The notes: generated from the letters alone by a model not told the origin. Shown: positions 35,357 through 45,302, counted from the stretch's first letter. The stretch: 64,000 nucleotides of DNA from Laetiporus sulphureus 93-53 (GCF_001632365.1 NW_024468520.1:413016-477015); one strand, 5' to 3'. Numbers and translations are program-made.

Positions 35357-35879
35357 CAAACTGATAACCATTGACCAAGGGGCACTCACTGCAATTGATG
35401 TGAAACCACCAACTACGAGGCTCCTGCTGGGGGACCAGGATGCTGGCTGGTGAGTGATCCAGTTGGCAGGTCAAGGACCGAGAGCTGGGGCAGGTTGCTG
35501 AGGTGTGAAGGCTGCAGGGCAGCTGAGGGACAGATGCAACTGGGCAAAGGTGGGATCAGGAGGTCGAGGGCAGGAGGGTGAGGGCCAGAGGGTCGACCAT
35601 GAGGTGCTGCTGCAGTGATACAAGACACCAGGCACAGGGGGCAGGCACTGCGTGAGGGTGGCCCTACCAGCGAGGTGATGGGTGGAGCAGGGCGTCAAAA
35701 GGGCAGGCCAAGCGGATGCCGAGTGAGGCTGGCAGTCCGATGAAGTGGCACAGCCACAGTACGTGGAGCGCTGAAGAAAAGCTGAGTGAGGCGCTTGCAC
35801 GGAGTGCGCACGGAACGGAGACCGAGACCCAAATCCAAGGGGCATTGGAACTGGCATGCGGACCAAGCGCATGGAGGCG

Positions 35880-36193
35880 TGTTGGAATATCAAGCCTAGC
35901 TATACTTAAGTATGGACTTATCAGCTGGTATTTTCTTTTATGTACTTATTGGGCATTAGTGCCCATAAGACTTTTCACCTGCTTCGCTCGTTCTGCAGGC
36001 TTCAGTCCTTCTATCATCAAGGAGCTGAAGCCTGTGAGTACCGATACTGTCCTGCATGAATGCAGCTTACATACTAATGTATCGTAGTTGACTCTAGATA
36101 CATACTACTAATATAGTCCTTCTATCATCAAGGAGCTGAAGCCCTTGACTCTAGCGTGTGTTCTCTCATCCACTCCTTTTCCATCCGTTTACA
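35880..36193 (+). repeat. 5' LTR of copia element
   Basis: It starts TGTTGGAATATC and ends CCGTTTACA. It contains two copies (36000-36030 and about 36113-36143) of a foldable segment, AGTCCTTCTATCATCAAGGA with CTGAAG next to it. Confidence 0.9.
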
Positions 36194-36206
36194 GGTTATG
36201 AGCCCC
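36194..36206 (+). promoter_or_regulatory. Copia primer site, half-tRNA-iMet type
   Basis: GGTTATGAGCCCC abuts the LTR. Its complement contains GGGCTCATAACC, the anticodon loop of initiator tRNA-Met. Drosophila copia and relatives prime from a 5' half of this tRNA cut in the anticodon loop; the same mechanism is inferred here. The likely gag ATG (36198) lies inside this site. Confidence 0.7.
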
Positions 36207-39200
36207 GTCGGCCATTACGAGATGTCACTCAGCAATCACGAATCATCAGTCAGGATCCCCCACCTTGCGGAAGATGGATCGAACTGGGTGCTCTACAAGG
36301 AGCAACTCAGGTCTGCTGTGATGGCGAAGAAGCTGGCACGATATCTCGATGGCCGCGACAAGGAGCCTACTGCACCCATGGCTCCAGGGGTGGATTCTGA
36401 TGCAGATGAGGCATACGCGGATGCGTACGACACTTGGGCAGCTAGACATGAGGCGATCAAAACACTTCTGTACCAGACACTACCAGAAACGCTGAAACTC
36501 CGGATTATCCCCGAGAAGAAGGCGTCCGGAGCTTGGAAGATAGTCAATGCTGAGTATGACAATCGCGGTGACTTCGTCCAGGCTGAACTGCTCCGACGCA
36601 TGCATGCTCTCTGCTGCACCAAGGAGAAGGACCCTCGACCAACCCTAGATAAGCTCCAGAAGCTTAAGAGTGTTCTTGACGACAAGCAATACTGCATGCT
36701 CATCATCAGCTGCCTCCCAGAGTCTTATCACCCCATTGTATGCACCATCCTCTCAGCTGCTCACCTGGCTTCCATCCAGGCTACTGGCACCACCACAACT
36801 CCCACTCCCACCATCACATTCGATGAACTCTTACGCCAGATCTACTCAGTCGCACGCAACGAGTTCACCCTGGATGAGTCGCAGAGCACTGCAGAAGACT
36901 CCGCGCTCATGATGAGGTCAGGTGGCAAGGACATGAGGAAGATGTGCAGCAATTGCAATAAGGCCAGCCATCTGAAAGCAGACTGCTGGGCGAAAGGTGG
37001 TGAAAAAGAGGGCCAAGGGCCACGGAGCAAGAACAGAGGGAGGAAACATGACAAGGGCTCAGGGGGAGCCAGTGCAAATGTGGTGACAACAGGCAATGAT
37101 GAGGCATTCGCATTCGCCATTGCGACCGGTTTTTTGAAGGTCAAGGGAGCGAAGCTCCCGAAGCTCACCCAGATCCTCGATTCAGGTGCAAGCCGACACT
37201 TCGATCTGGTACGCTCGAATTTCACCACATTCCAGGAGATCGAATGCAAGCCGATCACGTCAGCTGACGGCCGTGTCTTTTATGCCACCGGTGAAGGCAA
37301 CGTCTGCATCGCTATTATGCACAAGGGAAAGACAATCAAGTTTACCCTATGCGACGTTCTCTATGCACTGTCTATGCCTTTCACACTCATCTCCATCAGC
37401 CGCACTACAAAGGCTGGCTACGCCATCCATTTCAAGCGTGACGGGTGCCATGTCATCTCCCCTCGAGGTATCACCGTGTTTGTAGCCACCGAGCGCAACG
37501 GTCTGTACCCGCTACCCGGATCACCAGTCCCATCAGCACCTGCGAAGGAGACAGCGTTAACAGTAATGCTATCACTCACCGAGTTCCATCAACGCATGGC
37601 CCATGCCTATGCCCCTGCCCTCAAGAAGATGGTTGAGGCTAACGTCGTCACTGGAGTACGACTCGAGGACACAACCACCGAGTTCTGCGAATCTTGCACA
37701 AAGGTGAAGCAGACCCGTGAGTCATTCCCGAAGGCACACTCAAGTCCGCAAGTGACCGTGTACAGTCAGTGCGTGCACACGGATGTCTGGGGGAAAGCGC
37801 CGGTGAAGTCCCTCGGCGGCAAGGAGTACTATGTCTCCTTCACCGATGACTACTCAGACGAGGCAGTTGTATGCCCTATTGCCTGCAAAAGTGATGTACT
37901 CACACAGTACAAGGCCTACAGCTCATGGGTGAAGGCCCACCAAGGTGTCAACTCCATCAAGGAACTGCAGAGCGATAATGGAGGGGAGTACATGAGCACG
38001 GAATTCCAGGCTTATCTGAAAAGCAAAGGTATGCACCATCACTGAACTGTGCATGACTCTCCGCAGGAGAATGGCAAGGCCAAACACCTTAACCGGACGC
38101 TCACCGAGCACTCCCGCATGCTGCTCTTCAACGCGGACCTCCCCAAGTTCATCTGGGCCAAGTCCGTAATGCATACCGTGTGGCTTCGCAACTGCATGAT
38201 GACCCAGAACACCCCCAACTTGACATTGCACGAATGTGCTACAGGGCAGAAGCCCCATCTCGACCCGCTCTCTCGATTCGGTTGCACCGTGTGGGTACGT
38301 GTCGATGCCGCCTTGAAGCTTGATCCGAAGTCGCATCAAGGCCGCTGGGTTGGGTTTGATGTGCATAGCAAGGGCCACTGCATGTACTGGGCCGACAAGC
38401 ATAAGGTATTTATTAAACACGATGTGCATTTCATCGAGGACAATGCGCCCGTTACCGTCAACGTTCAGCCCGAGGGGGAGCCGAACAAGGCCAAAAGCGG
38501 CCAAAATGCACCTACGGGCACTTCACTCCAACCTCCATCGACCTCCACATCTGAGCCAGCTGCGACCATCATGCCATCCTATGCCATCCAGCTGCCTGCA
38601 ACCATCCAGAACGGGTCAACTAAAGTGAACGCTGAGCCGCCGCAGCCAGAGAGTGCGCCCGAGCCCAGAGCCGGACGCCCTAAATGCGTATGTCAGCCAT
38701 CTCAATGGGTCAGGGACTTACAGTCAGGTACCAGCACCACCAGTGGACACAGTGCACAGTGCATTCTGAGGAGCATTCTCGAGCACGCGAAGCTCATGCA
38801 GGATCAGCCGGAGGATGAGTACGACGATGAGGGGGAGACCCTCTATGCTCTGGCAGCCATGGCTGGCGACACTCCATTGTACCATGAGGTGATGGCTGGG
38901 CCAGAACGTGAGCAATGGTGAGAAGCGATGCAGGAAGAGCTGGTGAAGATAGAGGTGATGGGAACCTACGAGCTAGTTGAGAAGCCAGAGAATGCGCATG
39001 TCATCAGATCGGTATGGTCGCTCTGCAGGAAACGTGATGAGAACAACGAGATCATGAAGTACAAGGCATGCCTGTGCATGCAAGGGTTCTCGCAGATCCC
39101 GGGCATCGACTTCGACCAGACAGCGTCACTGACAGCAAGTCTTGCGTCACTACAGCTTGCACTCACGCTCACCGCTGCCAACGACTGGGAGCTCCATCAA

Positions 39201-40418
39201 ATCGACTTCAAAAATGCTTACCTGAATGGCGAGCTCGACGAGATGATTTACATGAAGCAGCCGTGAGGTTTCGAGGTTCCTGGATGCGAAAACTACATCT
39301 GGAAGCTGCTCAAGGCACTATACGGCCTCAAACAAGCTGATCGGCAATGGTACATCAAGCTCTGCGAGCTGTTTGCAGACCTGGGCCTACAGCGGAGCCA
39401 GCATGACTTTGGTGTGTTTTTCACCTTTGTCTCCAACATCATCGTCATCGTCGTTGTACATGTTGACAACTGCACGCTCGTCGCGGACACGAAGGTCACC
39501 ATGACTGGCCTTAAGTGGGAGCTCGTCGCACGGTTCGAGATTGTCGACCTGGGTGAAGCACGCTGGCTACTAGGCTTTGAGATTCGCCACGACCGCGCTG
39601 CCCACACTATCTCGCTCTCACAAGCCATGTACATCGACACGATACTCGATCACTTTGGCACGACTGATGCTTATGTACTCACAGTCCTGATGGACCCCCA
39701 CATCAACCTCTTCGGTATCGAGCTCTCAGACGAAGATCGCGTGCACATGGCTCGCAAGCTGTATGCAAGGCTCATCGGGAGCCTTATGTACACCGCTATC
39801 AGCACACATCCTGACATCGCATTCGCCACTTCGACACTGGCGCACTTCATGGCTGACCCAGCGCCCACGCATTGGGATGCTGCAAAATGCATGCTGCGCT
39901 ATCTTAAAGGCACACGCGACCTGGCCTTGATGTTCGGTGTGACAACTGATGGTCTTATAGGTTACACTGATGCCGACTGGGCCTCGCAAGCTCACCGTCA
40001 CTCGATCTCGGTGTACAGCTTCCTCTACTCTGGGGGAGCTGTCAGCTGGTCTTCGCGCAAGCAGCCCCTTATTGTGCTATCTTCCATGGAGGCCGAATAC
40101 ATTGCCGCATCTGACGCATCGCGTGAGCTGTTGTGGCTATGTGCGCTTCTCGTGGAACTTACCTCGCCTCTGGCGGAACTGACACCGTTACATGCCGACA
40201 ATCAGAGCGCAATCGCGATCACGCAGAGTGGACTCCTTCATGCGCGAACGAAGCATATCAACATTCGCTACCATTTCATTCACGAGGTTATCAATATGGA
40301 ATGCGCCATCATCTTGTATTGCCCGACCAACGACATGGTCGCTGACCTTCTTACCAAGGCGTTGACCCGCCAGAAGGTGGAGAAGTTCGCTGGAATGCTT
40401 GGACTTTGCCTGGCTTGA
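36198..40418 (+). pseudogene. Copia Gag-Pol polyprotein with three in-frame TGA
   Basis: One frame of about 1406 codons. Gag has the LAEDGSNWVLYKEQL start common in copia Gag and a CCHC knuckle, CSNCNKASHLKADC (about 36943). Protease has ILDSGASRHF (about 37176). Integrase has HQRMAH...CESC, then core residues in HTDVWG, LQSDNGGEY and DSPQENG. Reverse transcriptase runs about 38940-39560, and RNase H ends the frame (TDADWASQ, MEAEYIAASDA, HADNQSAIA, KHINIRYHF). TGA codons at 38043-38045, 38919-38921 and 39264-39266 stop it. The polymerase active site reads HVDN where the family has Y/H-V-D-D. All else is in one phase, with no shifts, so decay is recent and by point changes. Confidence 0.9.
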
Positions 40419-40425
40419 GGGGAAG

Positions 40426-40838
40426 TGTTGGAATATCAAGCCTAGCTATACTTAAGTATGGACTTATCAGCTGGTATTTCTTTTTATGTACTTATTGGGC
40501 ATTAGCGCCCGTAAGACTTTTCACCTGCTTCGCTCATTCTGCGGGCTTCAGTCCTTCTATCATCAAGGAGCTGAAGCCTGTGAGTACCGATACTGTCCTG
40601 NNNNNNNNNNNNNNNNNNNNNNNNNNNNNNNNNNNNNNNNNNNNNNNNNNNNNNNNNNNNNNNNNNNNNNNNNNNNNNNNNNNNNNNNNNNNNNNNNNNN
40701 ATGAATGCAGCTTACATACTAATGTATCGTAGTTGACTCTAGGTACATACTACTAATATAGTCCTTCTATCATCAAGGAGCTGAAGCCTTTGACTCTAGC
40801 GTGTGTCTACCTGTCCACTCCTTTTCCATCCGTTTACA
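40426..40838 (+). repeat. 3' LTR of copia element, with gap
   Basis: It matches the 5' LTR except for about ten substitutions, mostly transitions, and a 100-N run that replaces a single base. Confidence 0.9.
40601..40700. other. Assembly gap of exactly 100 N
   Basis: The left side ends ...CTGTCCTG and the right side starts ATGAATGCAG. The 5' LTR reads CTGTCCTGCATGAATGCAG there, so only one base is actually missing. A round 100 is the usual placeholder for an unknown gap, so the true gap may be near zero. Confidence 0.9.
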
Positions 40839-41053
40839 GGGCGCTATAGGAAGTCACTGAAAATGGGCACGTACGGAATGCGTATGGTACAGAGACCGGG
40901 ACCCAAGATCAGGGGGCGCTGGGACTGGCGTACGGACCGAGGCGGGCAGGGAAGCACATGGAATGGAGACCGGCATCCCTGGGGACAGGGAGTGTGGTAC
41001 AGGCATGTGGCCCACAATGGGATAGACACAGCAGTGGCTAGGTCGAGGGGGGG

Positions 41054-41259
41054 TGTTGGAATCTGGGCATCGAGCGCAGATGCGAGAGGTCCCGGTGCGA
41101 CCTGCGCCACCGGCGTGGGAGAGTAGTAGCGCGCGTGTATATAATAAAGCGCAGCTACAACGGGACGGGCCATCGGTTTGGCCCCGTGGAGCCATCTTCT
41201 AGAGAGCGGGCGACTCCCAAACTCCTGGCCGCGCAGCGGGCTGGCCGGGAAAGTCAACA
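41054..41259 (+). repeat. TRIM-like element LTR 3
   Basis: 206 bp, preceded by a purine tract (41042-41053) and followed by the right CTTCC duplication. Confidence 0.85.
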
Positions 41260-41314
41260 CTTCCTTCAGGAGTAACTTATATGAACATCTTTGCTAGATG
41301 ATGGCCATCCAACA

Positions 41315-41760
41315 TGTCACGGTTTTTCCGCGCCACAAGTCTCAAGCGCCCACGGACCATTATTTATCCACCTAGTTACCCTATATAGTATGTATCACTA
41401 CGCCTCCACGTGTATATCTTAGTATACCCACGCCACTCGGACATCCCTCGGACATGTATCAGTCACGTGACCCTACGTCATAGTGACATCATAGACCTAG
41501 ACTCTACAGACACTCCTAGACTTAGACGGACTCCACTAGGCCTGAGCACGCCATAGCACACCATAATGATGTATTATTACCAACCTAGGGTACGCAGGGT
41601 CCTACACCCGGTACCAGGGGTCCAGCCCCTCTTGTATATATACCCGCTCGAGCTGAGGCCTACCCCTCAGTTTCGAGTTGGTCTTTACTCCTCCACTTAA
41701 GCTAAAGATCCCTGACGGGATAGGCGAGAGCGGACCCAGGAGTTCCTGAGATCCTTCACA
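41315..41760 (+). repeat. 5' LTR of chromovirus
   Basis: TGTCACGG... to ...CCTTCACA. It carries a TATA box (41635-41642) and, 33 nt downstream of its start, the self-priming sequence (41668-41679). Confidence 0.93.
41635..41642 (+). promoter_or_regulatory. Chromovirus TATA box
   Basis: TATATATA in the LTR. Initiation about 30 nt downstream would start the RNA near 41665-41669, right at the CAGTTTCGAGTT segment complementary to the primer site. Confidence 0.6.
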
Positions 41761-41761
41761 T

Positions 41762-41773
41762 AACTCGAAACTG
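41762..41773 (+). promoter_or_regulatory. Chromovirus primer site, self-priming type
   Basis: AACTCGAAACTG, one base after the 5' LTR, is the exact reverse complement of CAGTTTCGAGTT at 41668-41679, the predicted RNA 5' end. It does not begin with TGG, so it does not look like a tRNA site. In Tf1 of fission yeast the first 11 nt of the RNA fold back on the primer site and are cleaved to serve as primer. The same arrangement is inferred here. Confidence 0.8.
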
Positions 41774-42812
41774 CTCTCTTAGATCTGTGGGCACCGGTCG
41801 ACGCCTCAGATTTCATACCTCTGTCGATCAACTCCATCCTCATCGTACCCAGTCAGGGTCTCTTCCACATTCCTCGGGCTTAGCTGCGCCCTGCTGAACC
41901 TCTTCGGTGAAGCGAATACGCGGATTGTCAGTCAGGACACATAGGCCCTAAACCAGCCTCCTGCGAAAGTGGGCGACATACTACAGTCCCAAATCTTGCC
42001 GCGACCCCAGGCGTAAGGGGATTTCCTACACAAACCTAGTGGTTAAAACCGCATTAGGGCTGTCAAGAAGGGCCAGGAGTGCCTGTTGACGTCAGCACCT
42101 CTAGGGGGAAAGGACGCAGTGCTCCTTAAAAGGGTACCGATATCGAGTACGCCGCAGCAACAAGGCAGCTCCTGTATTGGACTGACCAGCGGGGTAATCT
42201 GACGTTCGGTTCTGCTAGTCCATATAAACTATCCTCGGCCTAGCTGCCGTGCTATACGGAGGATTTATCCTCTAACGTCGCCATCCTAGCCACCAGGTCT
42301 AGGGGTAGCAGACGTAACAACCGCAGACAAGGGAGAACTTGCGGGAGGAACGAGTCACCTTTGAAAAGACTCTGAAGCTGTAAATCAGCAACACTTCTGG
42401 ACCGCTTCGGCGAGACCTGCACAACCTCGAGTAGCGAGGGAATAAAACTACTTGCTCAGTGCTAAAGAGGCACCAGACGCGTATTCAACCCCTGCGCAGT
42501 TCTGATCTACTTAGGGGTTTAGTTACCAGTACATACGTAGACAAATAGTCGTTTGGTGTGGGACGAACTCTCGGAAAGCTCTGCTGGAACGGCAGGTGGA
42601 CCAAGGTTACATCCCTTCAGAGGTAGTTGGACACTGGTGGTGAAATAATCAAAGACCACAAAGACCCCTCTGCGACTGCGAACCGCACCATTCAGGACTC
42701 CGTAGTAACTAGACCTACTAGGAGTAGCAGGACTCTAAAGCTGCGTCTGGGTCATTACAAGGCCCTGGTGAAGAACAGCTCGACAAGCACACGAGTAGAT
42801 TTTCGGCATCGA

Positions 42813-43133
42813 ATGCAAAGGTTCTCGTTGGAAGGGTATACATCCATCTACACCGTATCCCCGGGACCGGTAGAGTGGGATCAAATTTACGAGCATATTA
42901 GCGTCGTATTCCGGGCAGACTTCATCTACCAACCTCACGTCGCCCAAGCTCGTTTCATCCTCTATCGTTACCAAGTCGTCATCGACTACTACGAAAGACT
43001 CGAGTACCAGCCACATCGAATAGTCCGAGAAATACCCCACACTCTCGAACCAGTCGAAGACGACCAGGAGCTATATCATCTCCTGTTCGACGAAGAATAC
43101 GGTATCTCCTCCGACGAAGAAGAACCTTTCTGA
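42813..43133 (+). CDS. Small open frame in chromovirus leader (ORF0)
   Basis: An ATG frame of 106 codons (MQRFSLEGYTSIYTVSPGP...) lies in the long leader before gag and in the same phase as gag, separated from it by a TGA at 43131-43133 and 39 nt. Without the ATG requirement the frame is open further upstream, to about 42627. The product is rich in Tyr and Ile/Val in the middle and ends in an acidic EEYGISSDEEEPF tail. I do not recognise it. It may be translated alone, act on reinitiation at gag, or be the lost N-terminus of gag. Translation is not shown. Confidence 0.4.
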   Translation: MQRFSLEGYTSIYTVSPGPVEWDQIYEHISVVFRADFIYQPHVAQARFILYRYQVVIDYYERLEYQPHRIVREIPHTLEPVEDDQELYHLLFDEEYGISSDEEEPF

Positions 43134-43172
43134 ACAGGTCGTCAAATCCCCGACCAGGTATCAACACCGAAG

Positions 43173-45302
43173 ATGGCCGCACTTGAAGAATCCGAACACT
43201 CCGTAGAAGGACACCTGAATCCCGAAGGACCCCGGGCATCCACTCCATCATCCTTCAATAACACCAACATCCTCGCTCCCACTCCCCGATACTTCATGAC
43301 ACCAGCAATGCTGGAGGCGCTCCCCAGGAGAAGGGGACCTTCGGCAAGACTGGTAGAAGAATTCGCCACCCTATACCCTAACGAATCAAGAACAGGGAGG
43401 CGGTTCCATCAGTGGGAGTACGATATCCGAGCTCGAGACCATTCAGAAGAAGATCGACAAAGATATCGGACGCAACCAATAGACGTGGTGGCAAGACATG
43501 GAGGAGCGGCGAGGGGACAGGACTACGTCTGGTCAAGTCACGCTTCAGGAACTCCGCCAGGGTACGAGCGATACCGGCTCCCCGATAATAGACAAAGCTA
43601 CTACCTGGCACGACCTGGCCTGCCCCCACCAACGGAAGAAACACCTGGGTTCTGGACTCAACCTGTCGATATGCGGCGTGCCTACCAACATCTCCAGGCG
43701 GACTACGACCGTCTACGCGGTAGACTCGACGCGGCCCTAAGAGAGACAGCCGAAGCACGGGAAGGACGTCGGACGGCTGAAGCCACTCGCGACCGTCTCA
43801 TGGCCGACATCAGTGAAAGGACCGCGGCGGGAATAGAGCGCGGCAACCAGATCCATAAGCTAACGACGGAACTGGAAGCCTTCAAAAGGGCGCTCAAATC
43901 CAGCGAGGAAAGGGTTGCGGGTCTAGAAGGCATCAACAAGACCCAAGAAACCCGAATCCACCTCCTAGAAGCCATGACGCGTCCACCACCGCCTTCCCCC
44001 ATTCGATCACCTAAGAAACCGGTCGATAAGGGCAAAAGGAGGCAGGATCCTGGACAACAGGATATTCGGGATTGGGTAAAAGGAGTTGGCGGGCCCGCCG
44101 GCCCTAGTGGGCTCAAACCGGCACACCAGGCAAACCCTGAGCAGCCGCCCTCTAGGGTGCAGACGCCCCCAATGTCCCCGGCACACTTCTACAGGGGAGA
44201 TGAAGATGACGAGTTGGCGGGAGCACATTATGCATTCCCACCCGAGCAACCGGTCCCACCACCAGATCGGGACCGTCGCTCTGCAGCCCCGCCACCAGCA
44301 TCCTCGGACGAGGTACATAGAAAATCGTTCCGAGGGCCAAAGGTCAATCTCCCGGAGCCATTCGATGGCACCAAGGCAAAGGCAAAGGCATGGCTTGTCG
44401 ATGTAATGAACTACATCGTCATGAAACCCAGCGAGTTCGAAGACGAACAAAGTAAAATTCGCTGGGCCATGTCTTACATCCGAGGACCACAGATCGACCA
44501 CTGGAAGGCATCCCTTCTAGAAAGGATGATGGGAGGCCCACCGGTATACGTCACGCTCCAGGACTTCATCGCGGACTTCAAGAAAATGTACTACCCCGCG
44601 AATCCGGAGCTCGAAGGTCAACGGATGCTGCGCAACATGCAGCAAAGATACAAGCCTTGGGAGGAATTTGAGGCCGAATGGGAACATTGGGTCAAGGTCT
44701 CGGGGTACAAGGATGAGCAGCTGCTGCTCCAATTACTAAGGACGGCCATGAGAAAAGAACTCTGTGACAGAGTATGGTCGTCCGAAGGAATAAGCCGGGA
44801 TGTCAATAGCTACAGCTTGTGGAAACAAGTTGCAGCCCGGTTAGACCTTCAACAGCAGCAGCAGTGGGCATCCACCTTTGAGGACCGAAAGGGCAAGGGG
44901 AAAGCCAAGGACTCCAAAACCCGACAAGTCCAGCAGGAGGAAGGTTCAACAACGGTAACGGCAAACGCGGTCAGGACAACGGGGAGGGCGCCCATCAGGA
45001 ACGTCGATGAGGCAGGAAGGGCGGTGCCGCACAAGGAAACGGTAGGCGTCGAAAATGAACGCGACAAACACCGAAAGTGTGGTACCTGCGGAAAGGAAAG
45101 GTCGGAGAAAGGGTCGTGCACGGATATATGGCACACCCATTACTACGACGGAAAGGGGCAGTGCTGGCGCAAAAAGGATGCCCAGCCTGCAGCTCGGGCC
45201 AGTACGGTAGAAGAAACCGAGGCCGTACGAGCATTCAAGGCGGCCATTGCGGCCAACCCCGCTCTGCTCAACCAGGCGGGTTTTCAATTCGGCAAGGCTT
45301 AA
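43173..45302 (+). CDS. Chromovirus Gag
   Basis: 709 residues from ATG 43173. A long heptad-rich coiled coil covers about residues 170-275 (YQHLQADYDRLRGRLDAAL... to ...RIHLLEAM), followed by a Pro-rich linker. The retrotransposon Gag core is about 390-570 (PFDGTKAKAKAWLVDVMNYI, IRWAMSYIRGPQIDHW, FKKMYYPANPELEG). Instead of a classical CCHC knuckle, the C-terminal part has CGTCGKERSEKGSC and a later H/C-rich WHTHYYDGKGQC, a possible alternative zinc site. It forms the particle shell and binds RNA. The final codons overlap the start of the pol frame; a GGGTTTT site sits six codons before the stop. Confidence 0.88.
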   Translation: MAALEESEHSVEGHLNPEGPRASTPSSFNNTNILAPTPRYFMTPAMLEALPRRRGPSARLVEEFATLYPNESRTGRRFHQWEYDIRARDHSEEDRQRYRTQPIDVVARHGGAARGQDYVWSSHASGTPPGYERYRLPDNRQSYYLARPGLPPPTEETPGFWTQPVDMRRAYQHLQADYDRLRGRLDAALRETAEAREGRRTAEATRDRLMADISERTAAGIERGNQIHKLTTELEAFKRALKSSEERVAGLEGINKTQETRIHLLEAMTRPPPPSPIRSPKKPVDKGKRRQDPGQQDIRDWVKGVGGPAGPSGLKPAHQANPEQPPSRVQTPPMSPAHFYRGDEDDELAGAHYAFPPEQPVPPPDRDRRSAAPPPASSDEVHRKSFRGPKVNLPEPFDGTKAKAKAWLVDVMNYIVMKPSEFEDEQSKIRWAMSYIRGPQIDHWKASLLERMMGGPPVYVTLQDFIADFKKMYYPANPELEGQRMLRNMQQRYKPWEEFEAEWEHWVKVSGYKDEQLLLQLLRTAMRKELCDRVWSSEGISRDVNSYSLWKQVAARLDLQQQQQWASTFEDRKGKGKAKDSKTRQVQQEEGSTTVTANAVRTTGRAPIRNVDEAGRAVPHKETVGVENERDKHRKCGTCGKERSEKGSCTDIWHTHYYDGKGQCWRKKDAQPAARASTVEETEAVRAFKAAIAANPALLNQAGFQFGKA
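45278..45284 (+). promoter_or_regulatory. -1 frameshift heptamer GGGTTTT
   Basis: In the gag frame this reads G GGT TTT, the X XXY YYZ form used for -1 ribosomal slippage. After slipping, the ribosome enters the pol frame at TCA (45284), which is then open for 5.1 kb. The gag stop is at 45300-45302. A short GCAAG/CTTGC stem can form just downstream; a pseudoknot was not established. Confidence 0.75.

Larger units (their letters stand above)
35880..40838 (+). mobile_element. Ty1/copia retrotransposon, inactive
   Basis: LTRs lie at 35880-36193 (314 bp) and 40426-40838 (313 bp without the 100-N gap). A primer site abuts the left one and a purine run (TTGAGGGGAAG, 40415-40425) the right one. One frame covers gag, protease, integrase, reverse transcriptase and RNase H in copia order. 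Three in-frame TGA codons interrupt it. The borders read AGGCG (35875-35879) and GGGCG (40839-40843); the uninterrupted paralogous site near 34936-34945 has GGGGCG, so the left duplication has one mutated base. The LTRs differ at around ten positions. Confidence 0.9.
34208..41259 (+). mobile_element. TRIM-like LTR element with three tandem LTRs
   Basis: Three copies of a 205-206 bp LTR (34208-34413, 35152-35356, 41054-41259) start TGTTRGAATCTGG and end GTCAMCA. They are separated by two related ~735-bp internal segments (34414-35151; 35357-35879 plus 40839-41053). The whole set is flanked by CTTCC on both sides (34203-34207 and 41260-41264), so it entered as one unit or expanded in place by LTR-LTR recombination. 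A purine tract (GTCGAGGGGGGGG) precedes the last LTR. There is no gag or pol, so it depends on another element's proteins. A copia element is inserted in the second internal segment. Confidence 0.85.

Noticed and set aside
34283..35453. Small frames in the TRIM-like repeats as a host or gag gene
   Set aside because: They cross the LTR/internal border and change length between units. No family match, so not called as genes.
38043..39266. TGA recoding (e.g. selenocysteine or readthrough) in copia
   Set aside because: The stops fall at ordinary positions with no stem-loop logic, and the polymerase site is also altered. Simple decay explains them.
42627..42812. Upstream part of the leader frame as a gene start
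   Set aside because: The frame opens with TTG; the first ATG is at 42813, so only the later part was annotated.
44007..44501. Long antisense frames over gag and pol of the chromovirus
   Set aside because: They are shadows of a GC-rich intact coding strand, with no ATG logic or domain.
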